Shown here: positions 34,603 to 44,521 of the stretch, piece after piece
Position numbering within the stretch: the first letter of the stretch is position 1
How the letters are laid out: each line of letters begins with the position of its first letter
NCBI RefSeq assembly: GCF_008386495.1
Contig: NZ_VTHJ01000005.1
Location: forward strand, 146,924 to 210,923
Source: Streptomyces tailanensis
GTDB lineage: Bacteria; Actinomycetota; Actinomycetes; Streptomycetales; Streptomycetaceae
DNA length: 64,000 bases
Direction of reading: 5' to 3'
Position numbers and translations under genes: made by a program
The notes under the pieces: generated by a model
What the model was told of the DNA's origin: nothing
Seen by the model: the letters and a program-made list of their open reading frames with translations, nothing else
The model's database searches: none

Positions 34603-35484
34603 TTACGCGGAGTAGCCCCATGCCCTTGCCAGTTCTTTGAGGCGGGGCGGGAGTTCTGCGGTGGGGTCGGCCTGGCGGGCCTGTTGGATTCGGCCGGACT
34701 TGATCGTGGAGGACCAGTCGCCGAGTTGGGGGCGGAACGTGCCGTGGTCCTTGGAGCCGTAGTCGAGCATGGCGGACTCCCAGGGGATGTCGAGGTAGTC
34801 GCAGATGCCCTGGGTGACCTTTTCCGGCTCGGAGGTGAGGTCCTCGTACTTGATGATGTGGACCGGCAGGTTCTGGCGGGCCTCTTCCAGCTTCTCGCTG
34901 TAGGAGAGGACCTCGGCCCGGATCGCCTCGTGGTCGGGGTCGGCGCGGCGGCTGGTCAGGGACTGGACGACCGCGCCGGGGTGGCGGAGCAGCAGGATGT
35001 AGCGGGCGTCCGGCCAGCATCGCTCCAGGCGCGGCCAGATGAGGGTGTTGGGCGGCGTCTTGTCGACGATGATCCGCTTGCCGCTGCGGCTGAGTTCGAG
35101 GTGGAGGATCCGGTCCCAGAGGACGTGTTCCAGCTCGGCCTTGTCGAGTTCGAGCGCCTGCATGGCGGGCGCGGTGAAGTCGCGGGAGAGATGGACGTGA
35201 ACGGTGCGCAGATGCATCTCGTGCGGGGCGCGGATCTGGCTGTGGCTGTTGAGGATGACCCGCAGCAGCGTCGAGCCGGAGCGCACCGAGGAGAGGACGA
35301 ACACCGGCGACTCCACAAGCCGGGGGGCGCGCGGGGCCACGTACTTCGGCTCTTCGGCGGCGGTCTCGGTCCGGGGCGCCGGAACAGCGTTCAGGGGCTT
35401 CTTCGGCGGGCTCACCGCCTCGGCGATCAGTCTGCCGCGGCGCCTCAGCCCCTTGCCGATCGCTGACATTCGCGGGTCTCGCAC
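34603..35484 (-). CDS. PAPS-dependent sulfotransferase
   Basis: A 293-aa protein with the 5'-phosphosulfate loop SSVRSGSTLLRVIL (about 65-78), the 3'-phosphate region LLLRHPGAVVQSLTSR (about 165-180) and KYEDLTSEPEKV (about 213). It transfers sulfate from PAPS to an alcohol or amine acceptor, not identifiable here. The start could be GTG 35484 or ATG 35469; neither has a strong ribosome site. Confidence 0.85.
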   Translation of the reverse strand: MRDPRMSAIGKGLRRRGRLIAEAVSPPKKPLNAVPAPRTETAAEEPKYVAPRAPRLVESPVFVLSSVRSGSTLLRVILNSHSQIRAPHEMHLRTVHVHLSRDFTAPAMQALELDKAELEHVLWDRILHLELSRSGKRIIVDKTPPNTLIWPRLERCWPDARYILLLRHPGAVVQSLTSRRADPDHEAIRAEVLSYSEKLEEARQNLPVHIIKYEDLTSEPEKVTQGICDYLDIPWESAMLDYGSKDHGTFRPQLGDWSSTIKSGRIQQARQADPTAELPPRLKELARAWGYSA

Positions 35485-35570
35485 GATGACACCTCACAAC
35501 TCTCACTCGCGTTGTCCCGTATCACACGGTCGGTAAAAGAACTTTAGGTGTCGTGAAGGGAACGAACGGG

Positions 35571-35601
35571 GGTCGCGGCGGGTAACCTACCCGCCGCGAC
35601 C
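35571..35601 (-). terminator. Hairpin terminator after the mannosidase
   Basis: A perfect 13-bp inverted repeat (GGTCGCGGCGGGT at 35571-35583, complement at 35589-35601) with a 5-nt loop lies between the mannosidase stop and the sulfotransferase start on the same strand. Confidence 0.75.
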
Positions 35602-35642
35602 TGGGCTTTTACGTGTTTCTTAATTCTTGATGGGAACGGCGG

Positions 35643-38600
35643 TCACGACTTCCCCACCGCCAGACGCAACGTTTTCACCTCGAATGGCCTCAGGGTCACG
35701 GGGACACCGTCGCCGTCCGTGGCCGCCTCCGACAAGGGGCGCTCCAGCAGGTCGGTGATCTGGGCCCCGGCGAGCGGGAATCCGGTGCGCAGGACGCCCT
35801 GGGCCCGGCCGCCGCGCGACTCGTACAGCCGGACGACGACGTCGCCGGACTCGTCGTCGGCCAGCTTGACCGCCTCGACCGTCACGCCCTCGCCGTCCAC
35901 GGAGACGACCGGCTCGGGCGCGCCCGCCGCGTCCGCGACGCGCAGCGGCAGGTTGAGCGCGTAGCCCTCGGCGACCGCGTCCTCGATGGTCGCGCCCGGG
36001 AGGAGGGAGTACGTGAGGCGGTGCTTGCCCTGGTCGGCCTCCGGGTCCGGGATGCGCGGGGCGCGGACCAGGCTGAGGCGGACCGTGGTGGTCGTACCGC
36101 CGTCCTCGCGGACCGTGCGGGAGACGTCGTGGCCGTAGGTGGAGTCGTTGATCACCGCTACGCCGTAGCCGGGCTCGGCCACGTGCACCCAGCGGTGGCC
36201 CGACACCTCGAAGCGGGCCGCCTCCCAGCTGGTGTTGGTGTGGGTGGGGCGCTGGATGTGGCCGAACTGGATCTCGGCGGAGGAGTGCGGCGCCCTGATG
36301 TCGATCGGGAAGCCGGCCTTGAGGAACTTCTCGGCCTCGTGCCAGTCGATGTCCGTCTCGAAGTCGATCCGGGGGCTGCCGGCGCGGAGGGTGATCGTCT
36401 GGGTGATCCTTGAGCCCTTGCCGAACGATCGCTCCACGCGGATGGCGCCTCGGAGCGGGTCCTCCTCGACGACCGTGACGGAGTCCGCCTCCAGCAGGTC
36501 CGTGTAGCGGTTCTTGTAGTGCTTGTCGACGTCCCAGGCGTCCCAGTAGTTCGGGAGGTCGGTGTGGAGGCGGAGCAGGTTGCCCTTGTCGCCGAGGACT
36601 TCGCGGTCGGCGCGCAGGTCGCGGACGGAGGCGAGGGTGCCGTCCTCGGCCACCTCGACTCGGACCAGGCCGTTGTCGAGGACGCGACCGGAGACGGTGA
36701 CGGGGTGCGGGGGTTCGGTGGGGGTGAGGGGTGCGATGCCGTTCGCCGGGACCTTTGTGTAGGCGAGGGGGCCTTCCGGGGTGCGTACGACCTCGGCGCG
36801 GGCGCTGGGGCTGGTGTTGAAGACATGGGCGCCCGGCACAGCGCCAGAAGCCAGAGCTGCCACGGCCTCCCCCGTGAGCTCCTCCAGTTCCTTCGCCACC
36901 CTTGCGTACTCCGCCTCCGCCTCGCGGTGGACCCAGGCGATCGACGACCCCGGCAGGATGTCGTGGAACTGGTGGAGGAGGACCGTCTTCCAGAGGCGGT
37001 CCAGCTTCTCGTACGGGTACGAGTAGCCCGGCGCGTGCAGGGCGGCCGTCGTAGCCCACAGCTCGGCCTCGCGCAGGAGGTGTTCGGAGCGCCGGTTGCC
37101 CTGCTTCGTGCGGGCCTGGGAGGTGTACGTGGCGCGGTGGAGTTCGAGGTAGAGCTCGCCGTTCCAGACGGGGGCGTCCTCGTACTCCTCGCGGGCCTTG
37201 GCGAAGAACTCGTCGGGGTGCTCGACCACGACCTTCGCCGAGCCCTCCAGGTCGGCCAGACGCCTCGCCCGTTCCATGATCTCGCGGGTGGGGCCGCCGC
37301 CGCCGTCGCCCCAGCCGAAGGGGGCGAGGGAGCGGGTGCCGGCGCCCTTCTCCTGGTAGTTGCGGACGGCGCGGTCCATCTCCTCGCCGCTGAAGCGGGC
37401 ATTGTAGGTGTCGATGGGCGGGAAGTGGGTGAAGATGCGGGTGCCGTCGATGCCCTCCCACCAGAAGGTGTGGTGGGGAAACTTGTTGGTCTGGTTCCAC
37501 GAGATCTTCTGGGTGAGGAACCACTCGTTACCGGCGAGCTTGGCGAGCTGCGGGTAGGCGGCGTTGTAGCCGAAGGAGTCCGGCAGCCAGACGCCCTTGG
37601 TCTCGATGCCGAAGTGCTCGATGAAGAACCGCTTGCCGTGGATGAGCTGGCGGGCGATGGCCTCGCCGCCGGGCAGGTTGCCGTCGGACTCGACCCACAT
37701 GCCGCCGACGGGGGCCCACTGGCCCTTCTCGACGGACTTCTTGATGCGCTCCCAGACGTGCGGGTAGTTGTCGCGCACCCACTCGTACTGCTGGGCCTGG
37801 GAGCAGGCGAAGATGAAGTCCTCGTACTCGTCGGCGAGCGCGGTGACGTTGGAGAACGTACGGGACGTCTTGCGCTTGGTCTCGCGGATGGGCCACAGCC
37901 AGGCGGAGTCGATGTGCGCGTGGCCCACACCGGACACCACATGCGCGCTGGCGTGGGCGGGCTTGGCGAGGACGGGGGCCAGGATCGCGCGGACGACGGT
38001 GGCGCTGCCGGAGACGTCGTCGAGGTCGACGGCGTCCATGGCCCGGTCCAGGGCGTGCAGGATCTCGTGGCGGCGGGGCTCGTGCTCGCCGAGGTGGACC
38101 ATCAGCTCGCGCAGCACCTGGAGGTCCAGGTCGAGGTGGAAGACCTCCTCGTCGAGGACGGCGATGTCAGCGCGCTGGAAGGTGTACAGCGGCTTGTCGC
38201 CGGCCGTGAGGATGTCACCCAGCGGCGTGATCTTCGAGAAGTTGTCGGCGAGGATGTCGGGGTTGGAGGCCGCCTCGACCAGGTAGTCGATGGTCTCGCC
38301 GCCGCTGACCGGGTTGCCGATCGGCACGTACTGGTTGAGCGGGTTGACGGCCTTCAGCGGAGTGCCGTCGGTGAGGTGGACGAGGGCCTCGGCCTGGTTG
38401 CCGGGCCAGTCGCCGACGAAGCCGAGGTCGATGACGGCCTCGACCCGCCGGCCGGCCCACTCGGCGGGCACCTGGCCGTGCATCCGGAACCAGGTCGTGC
38501 CCCACGGCGGGCCCCACGGTGTGTCCATCGCGAAGGGCGTGTACGAGGCGGCCGCGGCCTCCTCGAAGGGCACGGGCTCGCCGGGCGCCTGCCAGGCCTC

Positions 38601-38699
38601 GACCTCGAAGGGCACGGAGGCCGCGTAGATCGCGGGCTTGATGCGCTGGTTGTGGACGCGCTCGACGCGTTCCTCGATGCGGCGGCGTTCGTCATGCAT
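35643..38699 (-). CDS. GH38 alpha-mannosidase
   Basis: A 1018-aa cytoplasmic glycosidase that removes alpha-mannosyl residues. The zinc site GHAHIDSAWLWP is at about residue 256, WVESDGNLPGGE at about 335, and the nucleophile Asp lies in WLPDSFGYNAAYPQLAK (about 370). The C-terminal half (from about 620) is the beta-sandwich of GH38. ATG 38699 is preceded by GAGGAG. It is followed upstream on the same strand by a GH4 enzyme, so mannose-containing oligosaccharides may be processed together. Confidence 0.93.
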   Translation of the reverse strand: MHDERRRIEERVERVHNQRIKPAIYAASVPFEVEAWQAPGEPVPFEEAAAASYTPFAMDTPWGPPWGTTWFRMHGQVPAEWAGRRVEAVIDLGFVGDWPGNQAEALVHLTDGTPLKAVNPLNQYVPIGNPVSGGETIDYLVEAASNPDILADNFSKITPLGDILTAGDKPLYTFQRADIAVLDEEVFHLDLDLQVLRELMVHLGEHEPRRHEILHALDRAMDAVDLDDVSGSATVVRAILAPVLAKPAHASAHVVSGVGHAHIDSAWLWPIRETKRKTSRTFSNVTALADEYEDFIFACSQAQQYEWVRDNYPHVWERIKKSVEKGQWAPVGGMWVESDGNLPGGEAIARQLIHGKRFFIEHFGIETKGVWLPDSFGYNAAYPQLAKLAGNEWFLTQKISWNQTNKFPHHTFWWEGIDGTRIFTHFPPIDTYNARFSGEEMDRAVRNYQEKGAGTRSLAPFGWGDGGGGPTREIMERARRLADLEGSAKVVVEHPDEFFAKAREEYEDAPVWNGELYLELHRATYTSQARTKQGNRRSEHLLREAELWATTAALHAPGYSYPYEKLDRLWKTVLLHQFHDILPGSSIAWVHREAEAEYARVAKELEELTGEAVAALASGAVPGAHVFNTSPSARAEVVRTPEGPLAYTKVPANGIAPLTPTEPPHPVTVSGRVLDNGLVRVEVAEDGTLASVRDLRADREVLGDKGNLLRLHTDLPNYWDAWDVDKHYKNRYTDLLEADSVTVVEEDPLRGAIRVERSFGKGSRITQTITLRAGSPRIDFETDIDWHEAEKFLKAGFPIDIRAPHSSAEIQFGHIQRPTHTNTSWEAARFEVSGHRWVHVAEPGYGVAVINDSTYGHDVSRTVREDGGTTTTVRLSLVRAPRIPDPEADQGKHRLTYSLLPGATIEDAVAEGYALNLPLRVADAAGAPEPVVSVDGEGVTVEAVKLADDESGDVVVRLYESRGGRAQGVLRTGFPLAGAQITDLLERPLSEAATDGDGVPVTLRPFEVKTLRLAVGKS

Positions 38700-38793
38700 G
38701 GCCGTACGTCTCCTCAATAGGGTCCGGCTTCAGACAATCACGGAAGGCTGTGCTGGTCAGCCGTGAAAAGTTACTTCGGTCAGCCGGGATGGA

Positions 38794-40134
38794 TCACTTC
38801 AGGTAGCCGAGGCCGGGGTGGACGGCCGTGTAGCCCTCGACCAGGCGGCGTGCCACGTTCACCGAGTCCACGAGGGGGTGCAGGGCGAATGCCTTCACGG
38901 CGGTCGCGCGGGAGTGGGCCTCGGCGGCGGCCAGCACCTCGCGTTCGACGGCCTTGACCGCGCAGACCAGGCCGGTGGCGTGGTCGGGCAGCGGGTCGAC
39001 GACGACCGGGTGGGCGCCGTTGGCGTCGACCAGGCAGGGCACCTCGATGACGGCCTCGGTGTCGAGGACGGAGAGGGTGCCCTTGTTGCGGACGTTGAGG
39101 ATGAGGGTGGTGCGCTCGTCGCGGGCGATGGCCCGCATCAGGGCGAGGGCGACCTTCTCGTAGCCGCCGGAGAGGTCGTCGGCGTCGCGTTCACCGGCGC
39201 CCGCGGTCTCCCGGTTCTCCGACATGTAGGTGGCCTCGCGCTCGGCGCGGGTGCGGTCCCAGGCCTTCAGGGCGTGGGCGTCGGGGCGCCGCATCTCCTC
39301 GTAGAACTGGGCCTGCTGGTCCTTGAGGAAGGCGCCGCGGGTCTTCTCGGCCTGCTGGTAGGCGCGTACGGCCTCGCGGTTGAAGTAGTAGTAGTGCAGG
39401 TACTCGTTGGGGATGGCGCCGAGGGACTGGAGCCAGTCCACGCCGAAGAGCTTGCCCTCCTCGAAGGAGCCGAGGAGGTCGCGGTCGGCGAGCAGGCGCG
39501 GGAGTTCGTCGCGGCCGGCGACGCACAGGCCGCGGACCCAGCCGAGGTGGTTGAGGCCGACGTAGTCGATCCAGGCCTCGCCCGGGTTGGCCACGCCGAG
39601 GACGCGGGCGATACGGCGGCCGAGGCCGACCGGTGAGTCGCAGATGCCGATGACGCGGTCGCCGAGGTGGCGGGACATGGCCTCGGTGACGAGGCCGGCC
39701 GGGTTGGTGAAGTTGATGACCCAGGCGTCGGGGGCGAGCCGGGCCACCCGCTGGGCGATGTCGACGGCGACGGGGACCGTGCGCAGGCCGTAGGCGATGC
39801 CGCCCGCGCCCACGGTCTCCTGGCCGAGCACGCCTTCCGCGAGGGCCACCCGCTCGTCGTCGGCCCGGCCCTCCAGGCCGCCGACGCGGATCGCGGAGAA
39901 GACGAAGTCGGCGCCGGTGAGGGCTTCGTCGAGGTCGGTGGTGGCGGTCACCTCGGGGGCGTCCGGCACATCCGCCGCTTGCTCGGCGAGGACGCGGGTG
40001 ACGGCGGAGAGCCGCTCGGCGTCCAGGTCGTGCAGGACGACATGGGTGACCCGGCCCTCGGCGCGGTCGCCGAGGAGCGCCCCGTACACGAGGGGCACCC
40101 GGAATCCTCCGCCGCCCAGAATCGTCAGCTTCAC
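38794..40134 (-). CDS. GH4 NAD-dependent glycosidase (6-phospho-beta-glucosidase-like)
   Basis: A 446-aa enzyme of the GH4 family, which cleaves glycosides by NAD-assisted oxidation with a metal. The NAD loop is LTILGGGGFRVPLVYGAL (residues 3-20); metal and sugar residues are in NFTNPAGLVTEA, ICDSPVGLGRR (about 165) and YVGLNHLGWVRGL. The Cys-Asp-Ser-Pro variant at the family's specificity motif does not settle whether substrates are phosphorylated; no PTS genes are nearby. GTG 40134 is the start of the conserved part. The ends lie close to the mannosidase and the DeoR gene. Confidence 0.88.
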   Translation of the reverse strand: MKLTILGGGGFRVPLVYGALLGDRAEGRVTHVVLHDLDAERLSAVTRVLAEQAADVPDAPEVTATTDLDEALTGADFVFSAIRVGGLEGRADDERVALAEGVLGQETVGAGGIAYGLRTVPVAVDIAQRVARLAPDAWVINFTNPAGLVTEAMSRHLGDRVIGICDSPVGLGRRIARVLGVANPGEAWIDYVGLNHLGWVRGLCVAGRDELPRLLADRDLLGSFEEGKLFGVDWLQSLGAIPNEYLHYYYFNREAVRAYQQAEKTRGAFLKDQQAQFYEEMRRPDAHALKAWDRTRAEREATYMSENRETAGAGERDADDLSGGYEKVALALMRAIARDERTTLILNVRNKGTLSVLDTEAVIEVPCLVDANGAHPVVVDPLPDHATGLVCAVKAVEREVLAAAEAHSRATAVKAFALHPLVDSVNVARRLVEGYTAVHPGLGYLK

Positions 40135-40269
40135 GCAACTACCACCTTTGCCGATCGTGCATTCGTGCCGACTGTTCCGACACGTGTCAGCCCTCCCGTC
40201 ACGGGTGCGGGTCGGGCCGTCGTCGTGGATCATGCCGCCGCCGGCGTGGTTCATGTTCCAGTACGCGGG

Positions 40270-41040
40270 TCATGCCTTCACGACCTCCACCCCGGCCTCC
40301 TCCAGCGACGAGCAGGTCGCCTGGTCCACGGGGTCGTTGGTCACCACCACGTCGAGTTCCCCGGGACCGCAGACCCGTGCCATCCCCGTACCGGGGAACT
40401 TGGTGGAGTCGGCGAGCAGGACGACCTTGTCGCCGGCCTTGATCATCGCTCGTTTCACGGGGACCTCGACGACGGTCGTATCCATCACCTGGCCGCCGGG
40501 CCGCACTCCGCTGGTGCCGAGGAACAGCCAGTCGGCGTGGAGCTGGCGGAGGTTGTCCTCGGTGAGGAAGCCGACGAGGGAGCGGTACTCGCGGCGGACC
40601 ATGCCGCCGAGCAGCACCAGTTCGATGCCCTCGTCGTCGGCGAGCTCCTCGTAGACCACCAGGTTGCTGGTGATCACGGTGAGGCGGCGGCCGTGCAGCT
40701 GCCGGGCCAGGCGGTAGGCGGTGGTGCCGATGTCGAGCAGTACGGACTGGCCGTCGCGGACCATCGACGCGGCCTTCGCCGCTATCGCGTCCTTCTCGGC
40801 CACCCGCACCCCGGCCACCTCGGCGAAGGGCTGATCGCCCTCCTCCACGACCGCGCCGCCGTGCACACGCGTGAGCAGACCCTCCTCCTCCAGCCTGACC
40901 AGGTCACGCCTGATCGTGGCCGGGCTCACACCGAGCTGCTCGGAGAGATCGGTCACGGCCGCGGGGCCGCCTGATCTCAGGGCCCGCAGGATGAGTTGGT
41001 GTCGTCGTTCTGCCAGCACGCGCTGAACAGTACTCGCCAT
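40270..41040 (-). CDS. DeoR-family sugar regulator
   Basis: A 256-aa repressor. The helix-turn-helix lies at about residues 16-45 (VTDLSEQLGVSPATIRRDLV) with the DeoR fingerprint, followed by a DeoR sensor domain (LDIGTTAYRLARQL, LGGMVRREYRSLVGF, LADSTKFPG) that binds a phosphorylated sugar. It sits between the mannosidase/GH4 pair and the divergent kinase/importer operon and is well placed to control both. ATG 41040 is preferred. Confidence 0.92.
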   Translation of the reverse strand: MASTVQRVLAERRHQLILRALRSGGPAAVTDLSEQLGVSPATIRRDLVRLEEEGLLTRVHGGAVVEEGDQPFAEVAGVRVAEKDAIAAKAASMVRDGQSVLLDIGTTAYRLARQLHGRRLTVITSNLVVYEELADDEGIELVLLGGMVRREYRSLVGFLTEDNLRQLHADWLFLGTSGVRPGGQVMDTTVVEVPVKRAMIKAGDKVVLLADSTKFPGTGMARVCGPGELDVVVTNDPVDQATCSSLEEAGVEVVKA

Positions 41041-41145
41041 TCCCAATCATTTCCATGCTCACTTCTGCTCGGGTATTGACCAATCTCCCGGAGCAGCGCA
41101 CGATTCCGGGCATCGATTTGAAGAGTTCTGACGAGAGGTGCGCGC

Positions 41146-42165
41146 GTGGACGACGACCGGCCCGACGTGCTGCTGACCGGGCTGCTCTTCTACGACCTCG
41201 TCCTCACGGGGTTGGGAAGGCCGCCCACGCCCGGCGAGGAGATCTGGACCGACGGCATGGGCTGCGGCCCGGGCGGCATCGCCAACCTGGCGGTCGCCGC
41301 CGCCCGCTTCGGCCTGAACACCTCCCTGGCCACGGTCTTCGGCGACGACCACTACGGCGCGTACTGCCGTGACGTCCTCGCCGACCAGGAGGGCCTCGAC
41401 CTCTCCCTCTCGCGCACCGCGAACGGCTGGCACACCCCCGTCACCGTCTCGCTCGCGTACGGCAATGACCGTGCCCTGGTCACCCACGGGCAGGAGCCGC
41501 CGTACTCCCAGGACGAGTTGATGCGCACTCCGCCCGAGGCGCGCACGGCGCTCGTGCACATCGAGGCCGAGCCACGCGAGTGGCTCGCCAAGGCCGCCGC
41601 GAACGGCACGCACATCTACGCGGACGTCGGCTGGGACCCCACCCAGCAGTGGTCCCGCGACCTCCTGGACCAGCTCGCCATGTGCCACGCCTTCCTCCCC
41701 AACGAGACCGAGGCGATGGCGTACACGCGTACCGACAGCGCGGTCGCCGCGCTCGGCACACTGAGCGAAATCGTTCCGGTGGCCGTGGTCACACGCGGCG
41801 GCGAGGGCGCGATCGCCGTGGACCAGACGACCGGCGAGTACGCTCGGGTCCCCGCCCTCGACGTCGACGTGCTCGACGCGACGGGCGCCGGTGATGTCTT
41901 CGGCGCGAGCTTCGTCGCGGCCTCCCTCGGCGGCTGGCCGCTGGAGGAACGGCTGCGGTTCGCCGTCCTGGCCGCCGGACTGTCGGTGCGGAACCACGGC
42001 GGGGCGCTCGCGGCCCCCGGCTGGTACGGCGTCGACCGCTGGTGGCGCTCGACCACCGACCCCCAGCTGAAAAAGGCATACGGCTTCCTCGCGCACCACA
42101 TCCCGGCGGATGTCGGCCCGCCGGTGCACCACGCCCCGGTCACCCCGCCCGCGCGGCCGCACTGA
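41146..42165 (+). CDS. PfkB-family carbohydrate kinase
   Basis: A 339-aa ribokinase-like enzyme. The N-terminal sugar-binding motif is GCGPGGIANLAVAAARFG (about 43-60) and the C-terminal PfkB signature is DATGAGDVFGASFVAA, with the catalytic Asp at about residue 249. It phosphorylates a sugar or nucleoside taken up by the adjacent importer, giving the probable ligand of the DeoR protein. GTG 41146 follows GAGAGGTG. Confidence 0.9.
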   Translation: MDDDRPDVLLTGLLFYDLVLTGLGRPPTPGEEIWTDGMGCGPGGIANLAVAAARFGLNTSLATVFGDDHYGAYCRDVLADQEGLDLSLSRTANGWHTPVTVSLAYGNDRALVTHGQEPPYSQDELMRTPPEARTALVHIEAEPREWLAKAAANGTHIYADVGWDPTQQWSRDLLDQLAMCHAFLPNETEAMAYTRTDSAVAALGTLSEIVPVAVVTRGGEGAIAVDQTTGEYARVPALDVDVLDATGAGDVFGASFVAASLGGWPLEERLRFAVLAAGLSVRNHGGALAAPGWYGVDRWWRSTTDPQLKKAYGFLAHHIPADVGPPVHHAPVTPPARPH

Positions 42166-42231
42166 ACCCCCAGCCGAGCCCTCAGAAAAACGCCCCTCAG
42201 TACCACGAACAGGAACAAACAGGAGTGACCC

Positions 42232-43512
42232 GTGGACCTTTCTCGTAGAGGCTTCCTGCAGGCCGCCGCGCTCACCGCGGCCGCCTCCGGCCTGACCGTC
42301 GCCTGCGGCGGCAGCTCGGGATCCGGCGGCACCAAGAACGGCAAGAACCTCACCATGTGGTACTGGGGCGGCGCCCTCAGCGACAAGGTGGTCGCCGAGG
42401 CCAAGACACACTTCAGCGGCCAGATCAAGCTGACCAGCTCCTCCATCGGCGGCGACTTCAAGCAGAAGCTCACCACCACCCTCGCGGCGGGCGGCGACTC
42501 CGTGCCCGACATCACCGGCATCAAGGGCGAGGACATCGCCTCCTTCCTGCCCAACGCCGACCGCTTCCTCGACCTGAACGACCTGGGCTTCAAGAAGATC
42601 TCGTCCCAGTACCTGGAGTGGAAGACCAAGCTCGCCCAGACCAAGGACGGCAAGCAGATCGGCTTCCCGATCGACATCGGTCCCACCGCGCTCTTCTACC
42701 GCGCGGACCTGTTCGACAAGGCCGGGCTGCCCACCGACCCGGCCAAGGTCGCAGCCGTAGCCAAGACCTGGGACGACTACTTCGCCCTCGGCTCGGAGCT
42801 GAAGAAGGCACAGCCCGGCGTCTTCCTGGTCAACAACATCAGCTCGGTGTTCAACATCGCGGTCGGCCAGGGCACCAAGCGGTTCATCGACGAGGACAAC
42901 CACTTCATCGGCGACCAGGACCACATCCGCGCCGCATGGGACACGGCGATCCGCCCCTACACGCTGGGCATCGACGCCAAGATCAACGACCAGACCTGGA
43001 ACGCCGCCATCGGCAAGAACCTGGCGACCGAGCTCGGCGCCGCCTGGCACGCGCTGGACATCGAGTCGGCGGCTCCGGGCACCAAGGGCAATTGGCGGGT
43101 CTGCGCGTCGCCCGACGGGCCGGCCAACCAGGGCGGCTCCTACCTGGCTCTGCCCTCGCAGTGCCGGAACCCCGAAGAGGCGTTCAAGATCATCAGCTGG
43201 ATCCTCAGCCCCGACAACAACGCCAAGAGCTACACCGACGCCACCATTTTCCCCGCCTCTCCGGCGACGTACGAGATGGAGGCCATGACGGGCGGGGACG
43301 AATTCTTCGGTGGGCAGAAGATCATCGAGGTCTTCGGCCCGGCCGCCGAGGCCATCCCCATCAGCTACGAGGCACCCGCCGACTCCGCGGTCATGGCGCC
43401 CTTCATGGCCGAGCTGAGCAGCATCGAGGCGAAGGGCAAGAAGCCCGACGACGCCTGGAACGACGCGGTCAGCCAGGCCAAGCAGATCGCCCGGCGACAG
43501 GGGGTGAACTGA
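42232..43512 (+). CDS. ABC sugar importer binding protein (Tat lipoprotein)
   Basis: A 426-aa CUT1-type extracellular binding protein. The signal MDLSRRGFLQAAALTAAA has a twin-arginine motif and ends in a lipobox LTVAC (Cys about 25), so it is probably Tat-exported and lipidated. The mature part is a SBP_bac_1 fold (NLTMWYWGG, FYRADLFDKAGLP). GTG 42232 follows AGGAG. First gene of a coupled importer set with two permeases but no ATPase, presumably sharing a general MsiK-like ATPase. Confidence 0.92.
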   Translation: MDLSRRGFLQAAALTAAASGLTVACGGSSGSGGTKNGKNLTMWYWGGALSDKVVAEAKTHFSGQIKLTSSSIGGDFKQKLTTTLAAGGDSVPDITGIKGEDIASFLPNADRFLDLNDLGFKKISSQYLEWKTKLAQTKDGKQIGFPIDIGPTALFYRADLFDKAGLPTDPAKVAAVAKTWDDYFALGSELKKAQPGVFLVNNISSVFNIAVGQGTKRFIDEDNHFIGDQDHIRAAWDTAIRPYTLGIDAKINDQTWNAAIGKNLATELGAAWHALDIESAAPGTKGNWRVCASPDGPANQGGSYLALPSQCRNPEEAFKIISWILSPDNNAKSYTDATIFPASPATYEMEAMTGGDEFFGGQKIIEVFGPAAEAIPISYEAPADSAVMAPFMAELSSIEAKGKKPDDAWNDAVSQAKQIARRQGVN

Positions 43513-43513
43513 G

Positions 43514-44521
43514 GTGTCGTCCCCTCCGGTCACCGGCCCCGCCACGGTGCACGAGCACCGTGGCGGGCCGGGCCCGGCCCGCTTCCGCCCGCGGCGCATC
43601 CCGCCCGCGGGCGCCGCTCGGCCCAGGCGTCGTGGGGTGCTGTCGTACTGGCGGCAGTACCTGGCGATCTCGCCCTTCTACCTGATCTTCGCCGCGTTCT
43701 GCTTCGTCCCCGTCTTCTATTCGCTGTATCTGTCCTTCCAGCGCTACGACGGCCTGGGTGCGAAGCAGTTCGTGGGTCTGCAGCAGTACGAGTTCCTCTG
43801 GAACGACCCGGTCTTCTGGCTGTCGATCCGCAACACCCTGCTGATCTGGGTGCTGTCCACCGTGCCCACGCTGTTCGGCGCCCTGGTGCTGGCGACGCTG
43901 CTGCACTCGGTGCGCCGCTTCAAGGGCTTCTACCGCATCGCCCTGTACGTGCCGAACGTGACGTCGATCGTCGCCGTGGCGATCTTCTTCGGCGCGGTGT
44001 TCAGCAACAACTTCGGCCTCGTCAACGCGATCCTGGGCACGGTCGGCATCGAGCCCGTCCCGTGGCTGAGCAATCCGTGGCTGATCAAAGTGGTGATCGC
44101 GCTGCTGATGACCTGGATGTGGACCGGCTACAACATGATCATCTACCTGGCAGGCCTCCAGGCCATCCCCCAGTCGATCTACGAGGCGGCCAAGATGGAC
44201 GGCGCCGGTCCCGTCCGTACCTTCTTCCAGATCACCATGCCGATCATGCGGCCGATCATCCTGTTCACGGTCGTCATCTCGACCATCAACGGCCTGCAGA
44301 GCTTCAGCGAGCCCCAGGTGCTCTTCGCCAGCAATGCCGCCAACCAGAACCAGGGCGGCCCCGGCCAGGCGGGCCTGACCACGCTGCTGTACTTCTACCA
44401 GTCGGCCTTCCTCGACAACGACTACGGCTACGGCGCTGCCATCGTGTGGGCCTTCTTCGTACTGATCATCGTGCTCGTCGTCATCAACTGGCGCATCGTG
44501 CAACGAGGGAGGAAGTCATGA
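43514..44521 (+). CDS. ABC sugar importer permease, MalF/MsmF-like
   Basis: A 335-aa permease with about six helices after a Pro/Arg-rich N-terminal tail and the EAA loop YEAAKMDGAGPVRTFFQITM (about 225-245). It starts 1 bp after the binding-protein stop and overlaps the next permease by ATGA. Confidence 0.92.
   Translation: MSSPPVTGPATVHEHRGGPGPARFRPRRIPPAGAARPRRRGVLSYWRQYLAISPFYLIFAAFCFVPVFYSLYLSFQRYDGLGAKQFVGLQQYEFLWNDPVFWLSIRNTLLIWVLSTVPTLFGALVLATLLHSVRRFKGFYRIALYVPNVTSIVAVAIFFGAVFSNNFGLVNAILGTVGIEPVPWLSNPWLIKVVIALLMTWMWTGYNMIIYLAGLQAIPQSIYEAAKMDGAGPVRTFFQITMPIMRPIILFTVVISTINGLQSFSEPQVLFASNAANQNQGGPGQAGLTTLLYFYQSAFLDNDYGYGAAIVWAFFVLIIVLVVINWRIVQRGRKS

Noticed and set aside
36519..38720. 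A 733-codon plus-strand frame opposite the mannosidase
   Set aside because: Shadow of GH38; composition Val/Asp/Gly/Leu-rich and no family motif.
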